From Lenisia limosa (Eukaryota > Breviatea): a stretch of DNA of 64,000 nt. Under the pieces are notes generated by a model. The model was not told the origin of the DNA, made no database searches, and saw only the letters and a program-made list of their open reading frames with translations. A program made the translations under genes and the position numbers. The stretch is taken from NCBI GenBank assembly GCA_001655205.1, contig LPNZ01009878.1, positions 62,001 through 126,000 of the forward strand. Direction: 5' to 3'. Below, piece by piece: positions 14,088 to 25,200 of the stretch (its first letter is position 1; each line of letters opens with the position of its first letter).

Positions 14088-17000
14088 ATGACTACGACAG
14101 AGGAAGAGGGTCCATTGACAAAAGTCGAGGGACAGGGTATCCCTCTCTCGGAACTAAAAAACTGGCAAGACAATTCAAACAGTTTCCCAGACTTTGATGA
14201 CTCATTGGACGATGATCCACTTCAGACTGAGTTCCGCTTCCCTTTCAATGAAGAGATTAACCGAAAAATTAGCCTCTGGTGAGTTTTCTTTCCACCTCCT
14301 TCCTCTCTAAGCAGTTTAAATTTGTAAATAATCGTTTAGGGACGGCGATATCACAAAACTCAGCGTCGATGCCATTACCTGCAGTACAAATGAATCCCTG
14401 ACAGATAAACAGAACCTCTCTTCTGCTGTGGGTAATTATATTTGATTCTTTTTTAGAATTCAAATTACTTGTTCTGAAATATGAATGGGTTTTTTGGATA
14501 ATATTTGACATGTGTTAACATATTTTTGTTGGTGTTTCATCTCTTCTGCTCTTCTAATAATCATAAACTGCACAAAGAACGAACTTGACAGAAAACCATT
14601 ACGATATAGATTTTCGAAGCGGCGGGTCCGGACCTTGCAGTGGAGTGCAAGAAGATTGGCGGCTGCAAAACAGGCGAGGCTGTGTCTTCANNNNNNNNNN
14701 NNNNNNNNNNNNNNNNNNNNNNNNNNNNNNNNNNNNNNNNNNNNNNNNNNNNNNNNNNNNNNNNNNNNNNNNNNNNNNNNNNNNNNNNNNNNNNNNNNNN
14801 NNNNNNNNNNNNNNNNNNNAAGGCACTCAGTAGCAGGGAACCCTTGACTATGTAGAAAAGTAATCCACACGGTGGGGCCTCGTTTCAGCGTCAAATATCG
14901 ACTCGCTGCCGAAAACGCTCTCAACTCCTGCTACAGAACATGCCTTCAGGTGGGGGCTTGTTATTTTTCGATGGAAACGTTTCGTCGTATACAACACGGC
15001 ATTATATATATGCTATGTATATAGTATATACTATACGTCATACTATATGATATGCTATGTATTATGATTAAACACTAGGTAAGAAACTCTATTTACTTAT
15101 TCTTAGACGCTTCATGAGGACAAACTCCGAACCATCGCGTTCCTTCCCATCCATTCCGAACTCAGAAGCTATCCTGCTGAAGAAGGATGCCATATTGCCT
15201 TACGTAAGTCTTTTCGGAAGAATGACATTGTGATATGTGTTTGGTTCTCTTTTAGTGACTTCATTTGAGTCATTTTTCACCTTCCTTTGTTCTTCATTTG
15301 TTTTATTACTCTTCTTTGCAACACACACTTCTGTGTTTTAGCCGATTTATGAATGCAAACGGTCCTTTTACAACCAGGAACCATCCGAAGATACATGGAT
15401 GCGCATGGGGAGGACATTGATATGGTTGTTATTGCGTTCAACGGCCCTGTTGAAGAGGAGCTCTATTCAAATGCTGCAAGGTGGGAGGCACTGGAAAGCA
15501 GCATGTTTTTGACACTTCTTTGAGCTCACTAATGCATGACCAGGCTGTACTTCCCCCGAAACTGCGCCCAGGCCCGTATCGCTGAAAAGCATCTCCCGCA
15601 GGACACGGGTAGGAGACCTCCAATCTCTGCATCTTTTTTTATCGTCTTACACTACCATTGAGTTGACTTACCAAATAAGGCAACAGTGAGGGTCGTACTG
15701 TCGTAGAGGAACGAGCAGTTCGCATTGGCATGCCAGAGCAACTAAGAACCAACGAATCGAGTATCAGTGTATGGGGGATTCTTGATGTCGTCGTTCGGGG
15801 GGATATTCTTATTACCACGTGGTGGTGTTGACCGTTTCGATTTTACTGTTCATTGTGTATGTGGTTAAATGCTAGGTTTTTTTTTTTGACTGTACTTTAT
15901 TCTCAGCTAACAGATATACTATGTATATTATAGTATCATATCATATATTAATATGTAAGGCTTCCCTACGGTCCCAAATAGACCGAATTTCTCGATAAAT
16001 CCTCGATAAATATCGATATTTAACCGGTCTTTTTCGGACCGTAGCGAAGTCCTAATCATATGATAACTATAGTATGTGTGTGTATGTATAACGTCCTAAG
16101 ATAACACGCAATTATGAGGGTAACAGCTTTCACGAGTTGACATTTTACCCCCCGCCCCCACCTCCATTTTATTTTGAGGATGTAGGATCCACTGATATTT
16201 GGAACAATGGCCACTTTAGAAGTGACTAATACCTATATTACATGCACACCAAGAAGTTTCCTTATATACTGCCCCCAGGTTGTCTCCAAAGTTGACATCA
16301 AGAGAGCTAGAGCCTTCACCTCTATGCAGCCTGAGAAAGTTCTTGCAGTTTGGAGGGCGGGGTGTATGTATTTGCCTGACATGATGTAATGGTGTAGAAT
16401 GAAGAGGAGAAGCAGAAAGAGAGAGCTGTTGAGCTTGAAGATGACCAATTGGAGGCCGCCATCAGAAGGTGAACTGCCTGCAAGCTTACAACCCCATAGG
16501 ATCTAAAATGATTGCTTTTCTCCTCAAGCTTTTGAATAAATTATTATTCAAAAAATAAAGTTTTCAAATGGATTGATAGTGCTGAAAAGTTTGACAATCC
16601 AGCCAAGCCAAGGAAACAGACCTCTCTGACATGGAGGCACTGAACGTTATTACTAAAGAGGGTCGTGGTGTTGACGGCAGACAAATTGTAGGTTCCAATA
16701 CTCAGATGCTACTTCTGATTTCCCCTGAGTATATTCCCCTGTCTTTCATCCTTATTGTTTTTAGTATGCAGTTTGGATCGCCAGGCTGCCTGCTTCTAAG
16801 ATCAATATGGCGAAGTTCCGTCTTTACTCCATTAACTACTTCATCGCTGCTGGTGTTGAAGAATACTGTGGGGGGAGAGACTGATTTGCATTTAACTGTA
16901 TTATTTTGACTAAGCTTACCGACTTAGCGGTTGTATATGTGCACTCAGCAATGCAAACGTCGAACGAGCCATCAACAGCCTGGCTCAAGGAAACCTACAA

Positions 17001-17549
17001 AATGATGCCTCGAAAGTCTGCACGGTGCTTAAAGTCTTACCCTCTAGACCAAGAAAGCAGCTCCATGAAGTCTTTGTTGTCCACTCTACTTGGTGGTTCC
17101 GAACCGGTTCGTAGCCCTGATTTTTTTGGTGCTAAGTCTGACAATCTAGTGGCTTGGTTCGCGGCTGCGTTCACCTCCAAGAAGTTTTGGGCAAAAGTCA
17201 ATTACGTTGGCAAGTTTGCGGAGGGGGAGCCTGTGCATGAGCTTGATAAATTGTTCGATAGTACCCTACCGAAGTCCTGACCATCTAGGCTCTACGATCT
17301 GTTCTCAAGGATTCCTGGCGATGCCATAGCCATTCCCAACTATGTGGTGGCTCATGATAAGTTTGGGGGTCTTGATTCTGATCGGCGCATCCCGTTGGCC
17401 TCACATTGCAGGTCTCTCCACGGAACATACACTCACATTGCAGGTCTCTTCACGGAACATACACTGCCAAAAATGGCAGCATCGCCCACCCTTCAATCCC
17501 CACAACCGCCGCCCCTGATACTAACGACCGTGTTTACAGCGGCCTTTAG
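14088..17549 (+). CDS. GDAP2: GDAP2-like protein: macro domain plus CRAL-TRIO domain
   Basis: The start ATG 14088 gives an acidic N terminus ending NEEINRKISLW. The macro domain (ADP-ribose-binding family) follows: DGDITKLSVDAITCSTNESL, then AGPDLAVECKKIGGCKTGEA before a gap, then VIHTVGPRFSVKYRLAAENA, RTIAFLPIHSE and GTIRRYMDAHGEDIDMVVIAF. A charged linker (EEEKQKERAVELEDDQ) leads to a CRAL-TRIO-type lipid-binding domain: KINMAKFRLYSINYFIAAGV, QLHEVFVVHSTWWFRT, SKKFWAKVNYVGKFAE and IPGDAIAIPNYVVAHDK. The order macro then CRAL-TRIO matches GDAP2, a poorly understood stress-related protein. Near the 3' end, a 32-nt intron (17412-17443) is predicted inside a tandem duplication. Splicing it gives a tail NGSIAHPSIPTTAAP and stop TAG 17547-17549, whereas unspliced reading runs to 17565. 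A polyadenylation-like AATAAA lies at 17577. Confidence 0.88.
14691..14819. other. Assembly gap (N run) inside the macro domain of GDAP2
   Basis: There are 129 unknown bases. By homology they should hold the rest of the exon ending GEAVSS and the acceptor region for the exon that begins near 14856 with VIHTVGP. Confidence 0.99.
15957..16052. repeat. Short foldback (inverted repeat) in a GDAP2 intron
   Basis: The left arm AAGGCTTCCCTACGGTCC pairs imperfectly with the right arm GGACCGTAGCGAAGTCC. Further matches (AGACCG with CGGTCT) and ATCGAT motifs lie toward the loop. The span is about 95 bp. It lies in the intron between the macro-domain exons and the exon starting near 16279. It may be a small MITE or an insertion relic. 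Confidence 0.6.
17402..17465 (+). repeat. 32-bp tandem duplication that forms an intron in GDAP2
   Basis: The copies 17402-17433 and 17434-17465 differ by one base. Each contains GCAG|GTCTCT. The stretch from the GT of copy 1 (17412) to the AG of copy 2 (17443) is exactly one unit and fits this genome's intron size range. Confidence 0.85.
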
Positions 17550-17893
17550 ATCCCTGCTTGGGTAGGCCTGTTTTGAAATAAAAAATTTGATCAACTTTGT
17601 GTCCAATAATTATTTTCAAAATCTCTCTTCGTCTCCTTTGATCATTTCAGGATGCCTTGGAGGTTCCCTTTGCTCTGCACCATTTTTGTACTTTGTCGAT
17701 TCTACTGATCTAATAAAATGTTTCCAGCTTTTCAAAGTTCTGCTACTTGTTTAACTGAAACCTGAGACATATCTTCATCTTTCAACCAAAAATAAGATAA
17801 CTCTTCCTTGGAGTATCTGGGAGTTGGGGAAGCCTGATGGGTTATGAATAATCTTCAAAGTTACAGCATATAGGCCATAGTGTTTACTTTCCT
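17550..17893. terminator. Convergent intergenic region, GDAP2 / dynamin 3' ends
   Basis: There is 344 bp between opposed stop codons. It is AT-rich and holds the probable GDAP2 polyadenylation signal near 17577. No other feature was seen. Confidence 0.45.
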
Positions 17894-20800
17894 TCAGTTC
17901 ACGGGAGCAAAACTGGACTCTCGCACTTCCGACAGAATCGCTGAGGCGCGCTTCAATGTTTTCAGTGTTTCTTTACAGAGCTGAAGGATAAGGAAAAGGA
18001 GGTGAGCATTGTACCTTTCTCCGAGCAACAACAGCGGGGTCCTCAGCCATGAGTGTGTCAAAGAGGTTGTCTGCAGAGTTAAAATGGACAACATGTGGGA
18101 GCTGAGAGGAGCTTGAAATCATACCTTTATAGAGCTCCGAAAGGAGGGAGTGCTGCAAGTTCTCTTTGAGATGTGTCACAAGGAAGAGCATGATACATTT
18201 AGGGATGGCATCCTAAAAGGTGATACTTTGATTGTTGACAAAGCATCATTTGTTGCGTTAATGAAGGTACATTATATCAATTATAACTATGAGATATCAG
18301 CCTCCATCAAACCTGGACATTTTTCTTCACAATTGCAAAATACGAATCCAGAAGAGTTCCTAAGTTGTAAGGCAAAACTTCAATAAAAAGAACCAGAATC
18401 CATTGTAAAACCTAATAGTTTGAGAATAATATTTCATTGAGTACAAAAATACAAGACAAAAAGATTGGGCATAATGTTAGGAATATATACCGGTACATGA
18501 TTAAATTGACATACTGATAAGAGAGACTTCGACAGTTTCGTTTCCGGAAAGCGTTTCAGGAGCATGTAGAATCGTAGGAACCTGACATTAAGTTCAGATC
18601 AGAGCATTGATTGGCCAAGACAGTCCAAGGAAATCAATCCAAACCTTGTCCATGTTATCGGCTTGAGGTGTGGGAGGTTCTTCCTCCTTGTTCGGTGCCT
18701 TGAATCCAAAGAGGCTCTGGAATATACTGCTTCTACAACATCAAAACAGCGACGCACAAGAGACTATGGTAAAGATAGGAAACCAAACTCACTTGGCTGG
18801 AGAAGTTTGCTTAATCAATTTCGTCTTCTTTTCCTAAAAAGATCAGAGCAGTCAAAGGACCTACACCCTGTTGCTGCTGCTGCATTTCGGCCATAGCTTC
18901 CACTGCGAGCTTCTCCATTGCATCGGCAATAGCCCTGCTTCCTGCACTATTAGCTACCGTATGGGTTTTGTGCATGTTAGTTTAACAACTATGATTCACA
19001 ATCCTCCTTAAATATCTTGAAGACCATTCACACAGAAAGTGATTTCATTTTTTAAAAAATCTCACACTTGCCCGCTCTCATGCAATCAAACAAACACTAT
19101 GGATGAATCCTCAAACCGCCCGTGAAGTCTGGATGATTGGTATTGAAGTAGGTCATTTCCATCAAGATGATGTTACTGATCATTTCAGATGTTGGTTTGA
19201 GCCTGCTATGCAACAATGCACCAGTGACTTCGTGTAACTTCTCACGGAGATTTGTGAACTGTCTCAATTCCTGAAACGTCAAACAGAATATGCCATGTGA
19301 CTAATAGTGAACCCTCAAACAGAATATGCCATGTGACTAATAGTGAACCCTCAAACTGGGGTGTTTGTGTTCTGGCTCAATCTAAGCAACTCCTCAAGGG
19401 CCAGCTCTGCACACTGAAGGGAAGGCTCTTTCAGAAGGGCTATGAGGTAAGGAAATAGGAGGCTTTTCTGTATGGAATTACATTACAACGCAAAGAGAAG
19501 TTCCAAAAAGTGAATTTAAGACGCACCAATCTGTCTTTTGGCGAGAAGCTCAAAGGCAACTTCAGGAACGAAAATGCAGGGCTTCGGACCGGTGGCGTTC
19601 TTGACCGCAGTTCGGATGTCACTGAGGTCAAATTTTGCAAATTGGGTGAGTGTGGTTCAGGCAATAAAGATTATTAGTTATTACAAAGACTTCATATGAA
19701 ATTTTATGCTACGATGCTTACACCGGAATCCCACTTTGTACAAAGACCCTCGAAAGCAGAGATCTTTGCCACTCTCTTGAAGAATAGTTCATTGAAAATG
19801 TAGTTCAGCCTGGCTCCTCCTTGCCTGAAACATCAGCAGAATCCAAAAGGCACGAAAGGTCCCGATACCCACAATTCCTTGGTACTCAGGTCAGGGTTTC
19901 GACCGTCAATGGCATCACGGAAGTCTGACGAGTACTTTGTCAGAATTTGAAGTAACAGTGCCCCCTATCAGGTGAAAACAAGACGAAAGAACTGGCTTCC
20001 CGCCTCTCAACAAACCTTGCCCGATTCTGATTCGAAAAAAGGAGACGCGTAGCTTGACAGCTCAGTCTGAGTTTCGAGAGTCATTCGGTTCACTTTGTCA
20101 CGGACCTCGGGGAGGCAGGACCGAATGTGGTGCATCAGAAGCTGAGCAATGAGTTTTTGATGTGACAAGCCCCTCAAATATTATTGTCATTAACTCGTGG
20201 AATACCTTGGACAAAGTTGACGCCAGGTAATGAGTGCCACATCTCGAGGCAATGTTGCGGTACGCACTGTGGGTACTGAAGAATTCCCTCTCCGATTTTT
20301 GGGCCTAAACGTTTATGATGGAGAAGGTTCAATAAAAAAGAAATCAATCATGTCAACTCTCATACCGCCCGTATGCTTTTGTTGTTGTTAATGTCACATT
20401 GCGACCTATTGACGACACCAATAAAACCAAGTTGCAACGGGACAACTTTTCCAAGAAGAACTTCCAGAGCTGGAGAGTAAAACACGCTACAGGAAAATCT
20501 GTTCAGAATATTTCCTCATGATAAAAAGCTGTAACGAGGAGGAAAATAGGGAAGCATCAGAAAATATGATCAGCATAGTATAATAATCTTGATAGCATCT
20601 CATGGGATGTAATCATTTTAAGAAAAACCCTCACCAGTCTTTATCCATGAGATCAACACCCTCACCATCAGTTCCTTTATCCATGAGATCAACCTTGGTG
20701 AGAACTCCAATCGTTCGCATGCCTAAATGAGTAAGTAGAAGAATCCTTGACAGTATTTTATGATTCACATCCACCATTTTACCAGTGTAAAACCCCCACC

Positions 20801-21895
20801 ATCAGCATCAACCGTCTTGGCAAGCGACAACGCATCACTGTTCGCTATGTCGGTATTGGCAGAGGTAACGGCCAGAATGATGCATTTTGGGTTTGCAATA
20901 AACTTCAAGATCATGCGCGTGATTTGTTTCTCAATATCAGTTGGCTGATCACCCACTGGGACCTATTGATGTGAAAGGGCGTTAAGATTTTCAGAGTAGC
21001 GGTGCTATGATGTCCCATAAACCACAACTTATAACAAGATAAAAGACAAATGTTCAGTTCAATGTGAGTGTGAGTGTGTCAGGGTATTGAGACTAAATTA
21101 CGAAGAGACCCTCACGGCAACTGTCTTTGGCCTACTTTCGTGATTCCTGGTAAATCAACGAGTGTGAGATTCAAGACGAATGGGGAGCGGATTTTCAGAT
21201 AAATGGCCGTGTCGGAGATGCCCTTTGAGGATCCTGAAACGGTTAGTTCTATCGCCGCAACACACGATATGGATGAGATTATATATAAAAAATCAAACAA
21301 ACATTGAACGTAACGACAATACCCTTCCCTCTTGTTTTTATTGCTATACCCTATCTTTCAAGGTAAACGAAAAGGAGTGCTATTATGAGAGAATTAACAA
21401 AAAAAAAACAGTTGAGTTTTATTCGCACCAGCAATCTCAGCTGTTCGATTGTCAATCTCTTTTCTGATTTCTGTAAAATCACGGAACTGCTTGTTTGGAA
21501 GATGCGAAAACTCCCCCCATTCTGTGTCCTCTAAATCCATGAGTTCAGTTCAGTCTGAAGGTGCAATATGGTAAACGGTATAAGCCGTTATGCATAAATT
21601 AACCCCTTTAACCTCCAGGATGTCGTGATTTATCTGTCCATGGCAGGTTAATGAGCTGTAGGACAAGCGGGCAACGCGTAACGATACCGGTTCCTCTAGG
21701 AAGAAAGTCCCTTCCAACAAAAGCTTCCAATACAGATGATTTTCCACTACTTTGAGACCCAACAACGGCAATTTGAGGAAGATCAATAGGTTCACTATTT
21801 AATGTCGAGAAGACCTCCTGTTAAATGAATTATATAGACTTGAAAATCGTATTACCAACCTGAAGCTTGTTAACCACCGGGATTAGAGTCTCCAT
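17894..21895 (-). CDS. Dynamin-related GTPase (Dnm1/Vps1 type)
   Basis: Dynamins assemble as helical collars that constrict membranes in mitochondrial and peroxisomal fission or vesicle scission. The start ATG 21895 gives [18 protein letters not shown]. The GTPase signatures are complete: G1 [18 protein letters not shown], the following [16 protein letters not shown] (switch I Thr), G3 [14 protein letters not shown] and G4 [12 protein letters not shown]. Stalk exons include [29 protein letters not shown] and [20 protein letters not shown]. The GTPase effector domain ends [16 protein letters not shown], then [20 protein letters not shown] and stop at 17894. A low-complexity region rich in Gln and Glu lies before the effector domain near 18660-18960. 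No PH or proline-rich tail is seen, so this is the Dnm1/Vps1 class rather than classical endocytic dynamin. Two introns carry tandem duplications at their 5' splice sites. It is divergent from SMC5 (358 bp). Confidence 0.94.
19279..19350 (-). repeat. 36-bp tandem duplication starting at a dynamin 5' splice site
   Basis: The two copies 19279-19314 and 19315-19350 are followed by the donor at 19356. On the minus strand, the intron starts GTTTGAGGGTTCAC and the same string recurs 36 nt later. The intron joins RLSQNTNTP to [11 protein letters not shown]. Confidence 0.8.
20627..20693 (-). repeat. 31/36-bp duplication of exon end and donor after dynamin G4 motif
   Basis: On the minus strand, GTTGATCTCATGGATAAAG followed by a TG|GTGAGGGT donor occurs twice. 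The upstream copy encodes VDLMDKGTD at the end of the G4 exon. The downstream copy lies in the intron and offers a second donor 31 nt on. Confidence 0.8.
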
Positions 21896-22253
21896 ACTCC
21901 ACTCTTATTTTTGTGAAAAGATTTACTCCATTAAATACACTCTAACTCTGTGCTTCTTAATCAAGGAGATATAGTTAGCTATTATTATATTCAATATTAT
22001 TATTTAAAATTTTTGTGTTATGCGATATATAAGATCAAATGATCATATAACTGAATGGGAAAACAGGAAAAATGGAAAATCCAGGGAAATTCTCGGGAAA
22101 TTCTTAATAACTTTATATAATCTAATAATAATTAATAATAGTTTAGTTACACATATTAATTTAAAATTTGAAAAAATGTCCAGGAGTGACCGGTGAAGAG
22201 TGCTTCCTGGCTTCCCGCCTTTTTTTCTGTAGACCTTTCTAGAGGTCTTCACA
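21896..22253. promoter_or_regulatory. Divergent intergenic region, dynamin / SMC5
   Basis: There is 358 bp between start codons. It is strongly AT-rich (ATAATTAATAATAG-type runs near 22125), with a pyrimidine-rich stretch just before the SMC5 start. No recognised motif. Confidence 0.45.
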
Positions 22254-25200
22254 ATGTCTCAACTACGGGATGATAATTTTGATGTAAGTTTGGGAGAGAC
22301 TACCCGATTTGCTCTTCTAGAGTTCTAGTTCCACGTTGTCATAACGAAGTATTCACCTCGAGCACTTTTCCTGGAGCTTTACTTTTTTACTCTTTCAGGA
22401 CCCTTCACTGATCGATAATGAGATCAGTGAACAGCAGTGGAAGAGGGGTGCTATCAAGCGTGTCCGTGTGCAGAATTTTATGACCTACGATCAGGCTGAG
22501 ATTGAGATGGGTCCTGGACTTAACTTTGTAAGAGGTTACTTGTATTCACTATTTTGAAAATTTGTCAAGCTAATATTTCAGATTTTGGGTCCCAACGGTA
22601 CAGGTAAATCGTCCCTCGTCTTCACTATTATCATTGCCTGCCTTGGTAAACTCAAAGTTTGTGGCGCGCCTTTCTTCTCTGTTGTGGTTAAGGCTTCACT
22701 TCGGACCATAATATCGATATTTATCAAGAATTTATTGGTATTTATTCATGTTGAACCAAGCACTAGTTGTACGTTGCCCCCTCCTGCTAATAAGCGAAGA
22801 GGCATATAAACAGTTATTATAAAGAGTCACAGTTTAGGACCATGAGAGAGCTGACAGTTTGGGAGGGTTTGTAAAAACGGGCTGTGACGAGGCTTACGTG
22901 GAGCTAACTCTTCATGACGATGAGGCTAAGGTGAGAGTTGTCTTTGATCGCGCTTTCTCCTTTTTCTTTTTTTTCTTTCCCTCTATATTTTCTTCCCTTT
23001 TCCGCTTGAGTATCCTCTTGTGACTTCTTCAAGCATAGTTGCACAGTAATGGGAAGATCCTTCAAAGCCACTGGCGGATCAAGTACATTCTTCATGAACA
23101 GCAAGCATGTCAAAAAAGAACTCTATGTAACACGCCTCGCTGATTATGGGATCAAGGTGAGAGACGGAACTTTCTCTCCCTTTTGGCATCGCAGGATGAT
23201 GACAGTGCATTTATGAATCTAGATTGACAACAAGTTCCAAGCCTTGCCCCAGGAAGAATTGGCTCGAGTGACGCAGTTCACGCCCCCTGAGTTACTCTCT
23301 CATCTCCAAGATCGTGAGGAGAGGACGGTGCTTGGATCGTGAGGAGAGGACTGTGGTTGGAGATCGTGAGGAGAGGACAGTGGTTGGATCGTGAGGAGAG
23401 GACGGTGGTGGGATCGTTTTCTTTCCTAACACAGAAGTGATTGACCCTCAACTTGTTGAAGAACAAAGCACACTAGCTAACTTCCAAGAGTCAATGAATA
23501 GGAAAGCAAAGGTTGGTGACGGCAAAGGTGGTTTTACTCCTTAGGACTTGGCTTCTGAGGAGAAGAACCAGGTGATTCTGACTGACAAATTCACAAAGGT
23601 ACGTTATTGCTTCTCTTTTTCTTTCTTTTCATTCTTTGCCTTCCCCTTTTCATTGTCTCCAGGTTGAGGAAGAATACAATCAGTTCAAAGAATTAGAAGG
23701 CATGAGAGAAAAGGTAGTATTGAGTGAATGAAGTGACTTATTATTTCAGCACCAACAACTTGAAATGAAGAAGCCTTGGCTAGAGTATCACGAAACCACC
23801 AAAACTGAAGCTTTGGTATGCGTTCTTCTTTTCTGTATCAATTTCTATACCTCCCTCCACTCCTTTTTTTAAAATCTTTTAGGCGAAGGAAAAAATGGAA
23901 GAAGCCTTGTCGGAATACCAGGAGAAGCAGAAGCCGCTGGAGCCTTTGAAGAAGAAAAAGCTGTTTGTGCTGTGCATGTCCTTGCGAATTGACCGTGTAG
24001 TGAGGCGAAAAAGGCGTTCGATCGTACGCGGCCGAAGGAAGTCGACCGCAACCAGCCCAATAGTCTGGTTCGCCACTTTGCCAACAGCGTTCGCACCATC
24101 GACCCCAACATTTCGGTATGCATTTCAATGAAAATGCCTCTTCTTACACAAAAGGGTTTCAAAGAGCAAATCGAAGAAGCTGAACGATCTGAGAAAAAGT
24201 AGGCTCTAACTGCCAATTATCAAATGAAATGTGACTTGAATATAGCACACAGTAGAACTATTTTGTTACAATTTCAGGAGAGTAAAGGAGATCGAAAAAG
24301 AGGAGGCGCGACTAGAGACTATCAATATCAAAATCAGGGAGTACCAAATGCCTGATGAGAGTGTCAAGGTTTGGGGAGTGCCCTTCAAATGATAATAGAG
24401 GCTCTTCGTGTCTTGACTTTTTATAGAGGCATTTGGACGAAGAAAAATACAACCTTAACAAGGAATCGGAGGAAATTGTCGCACATATGCGAAGGTTTGA
24501 GCCTGGCCTTGTGACTCCCTCCCTCCCTATCCTTTTCCTCAATGCTGCGTTTCATCGTGATTTCACATAATTCATTTAATGGATATTATATTCTTTGTGG
24601 CTCTGGTCGAATTTTCAATTTCTCATTTCCCTGCAGATGTGATGGTGACATTCGCATTATTCAGAATTCAAAGAGTACCCTCGAGAGAAAGTTGGCCATT
24701 TTTTGTGACCTTTTCCTTTCTAACGTTACAGTATCAAGGAACTCAATAAACACTCCAATTTCCGCGAAGACTCTTTTGTCAGTGCTAAGAGCATCAGAGG
24801 CGCACGTGAAATCGGGACCTGCATCAACGCTATCCGGTAAGCATGGCCTGTCAAGATCTTGGTGAATGAGAGCGATTTTGACTTCGCAGACATGGAGTTA
24901 AGAACGGAGATCTTCAGTTGAGGGGACGCTTCTTTGAACCTTGTGTCCTCTCAGTGGGCCAACACAGATCAATATCTGATATGTATTCACATAGTATTAC
25001 TTTCTATGGTTTTTATGATATTTTTCATAATAAAAAGCATGTTGTCTGACAATAACAACTTATCGGTAGTTTTGTTTCACTTATCGGCCTCGTCTTTGAG
25101 GGAAAGAAGTTGTTTTGATTGTTCCAGATAAATTTGGTGTCAAATGCCCCGAAGCTTGCGGCGTCTTGGCTTGAGCACGCTATTAGTCAGGACATCCAGA

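Noticed and set aside
14820-14870. Apparent frameshift or stop in GDAP2 next to the N gap (TATGTAGAAAAGTAA)
   Set aside because: If the exon starts after TATGTAG, which is a good acceptor, VIHTVGP is read without any frameshift. The stops belong to intron sequence.
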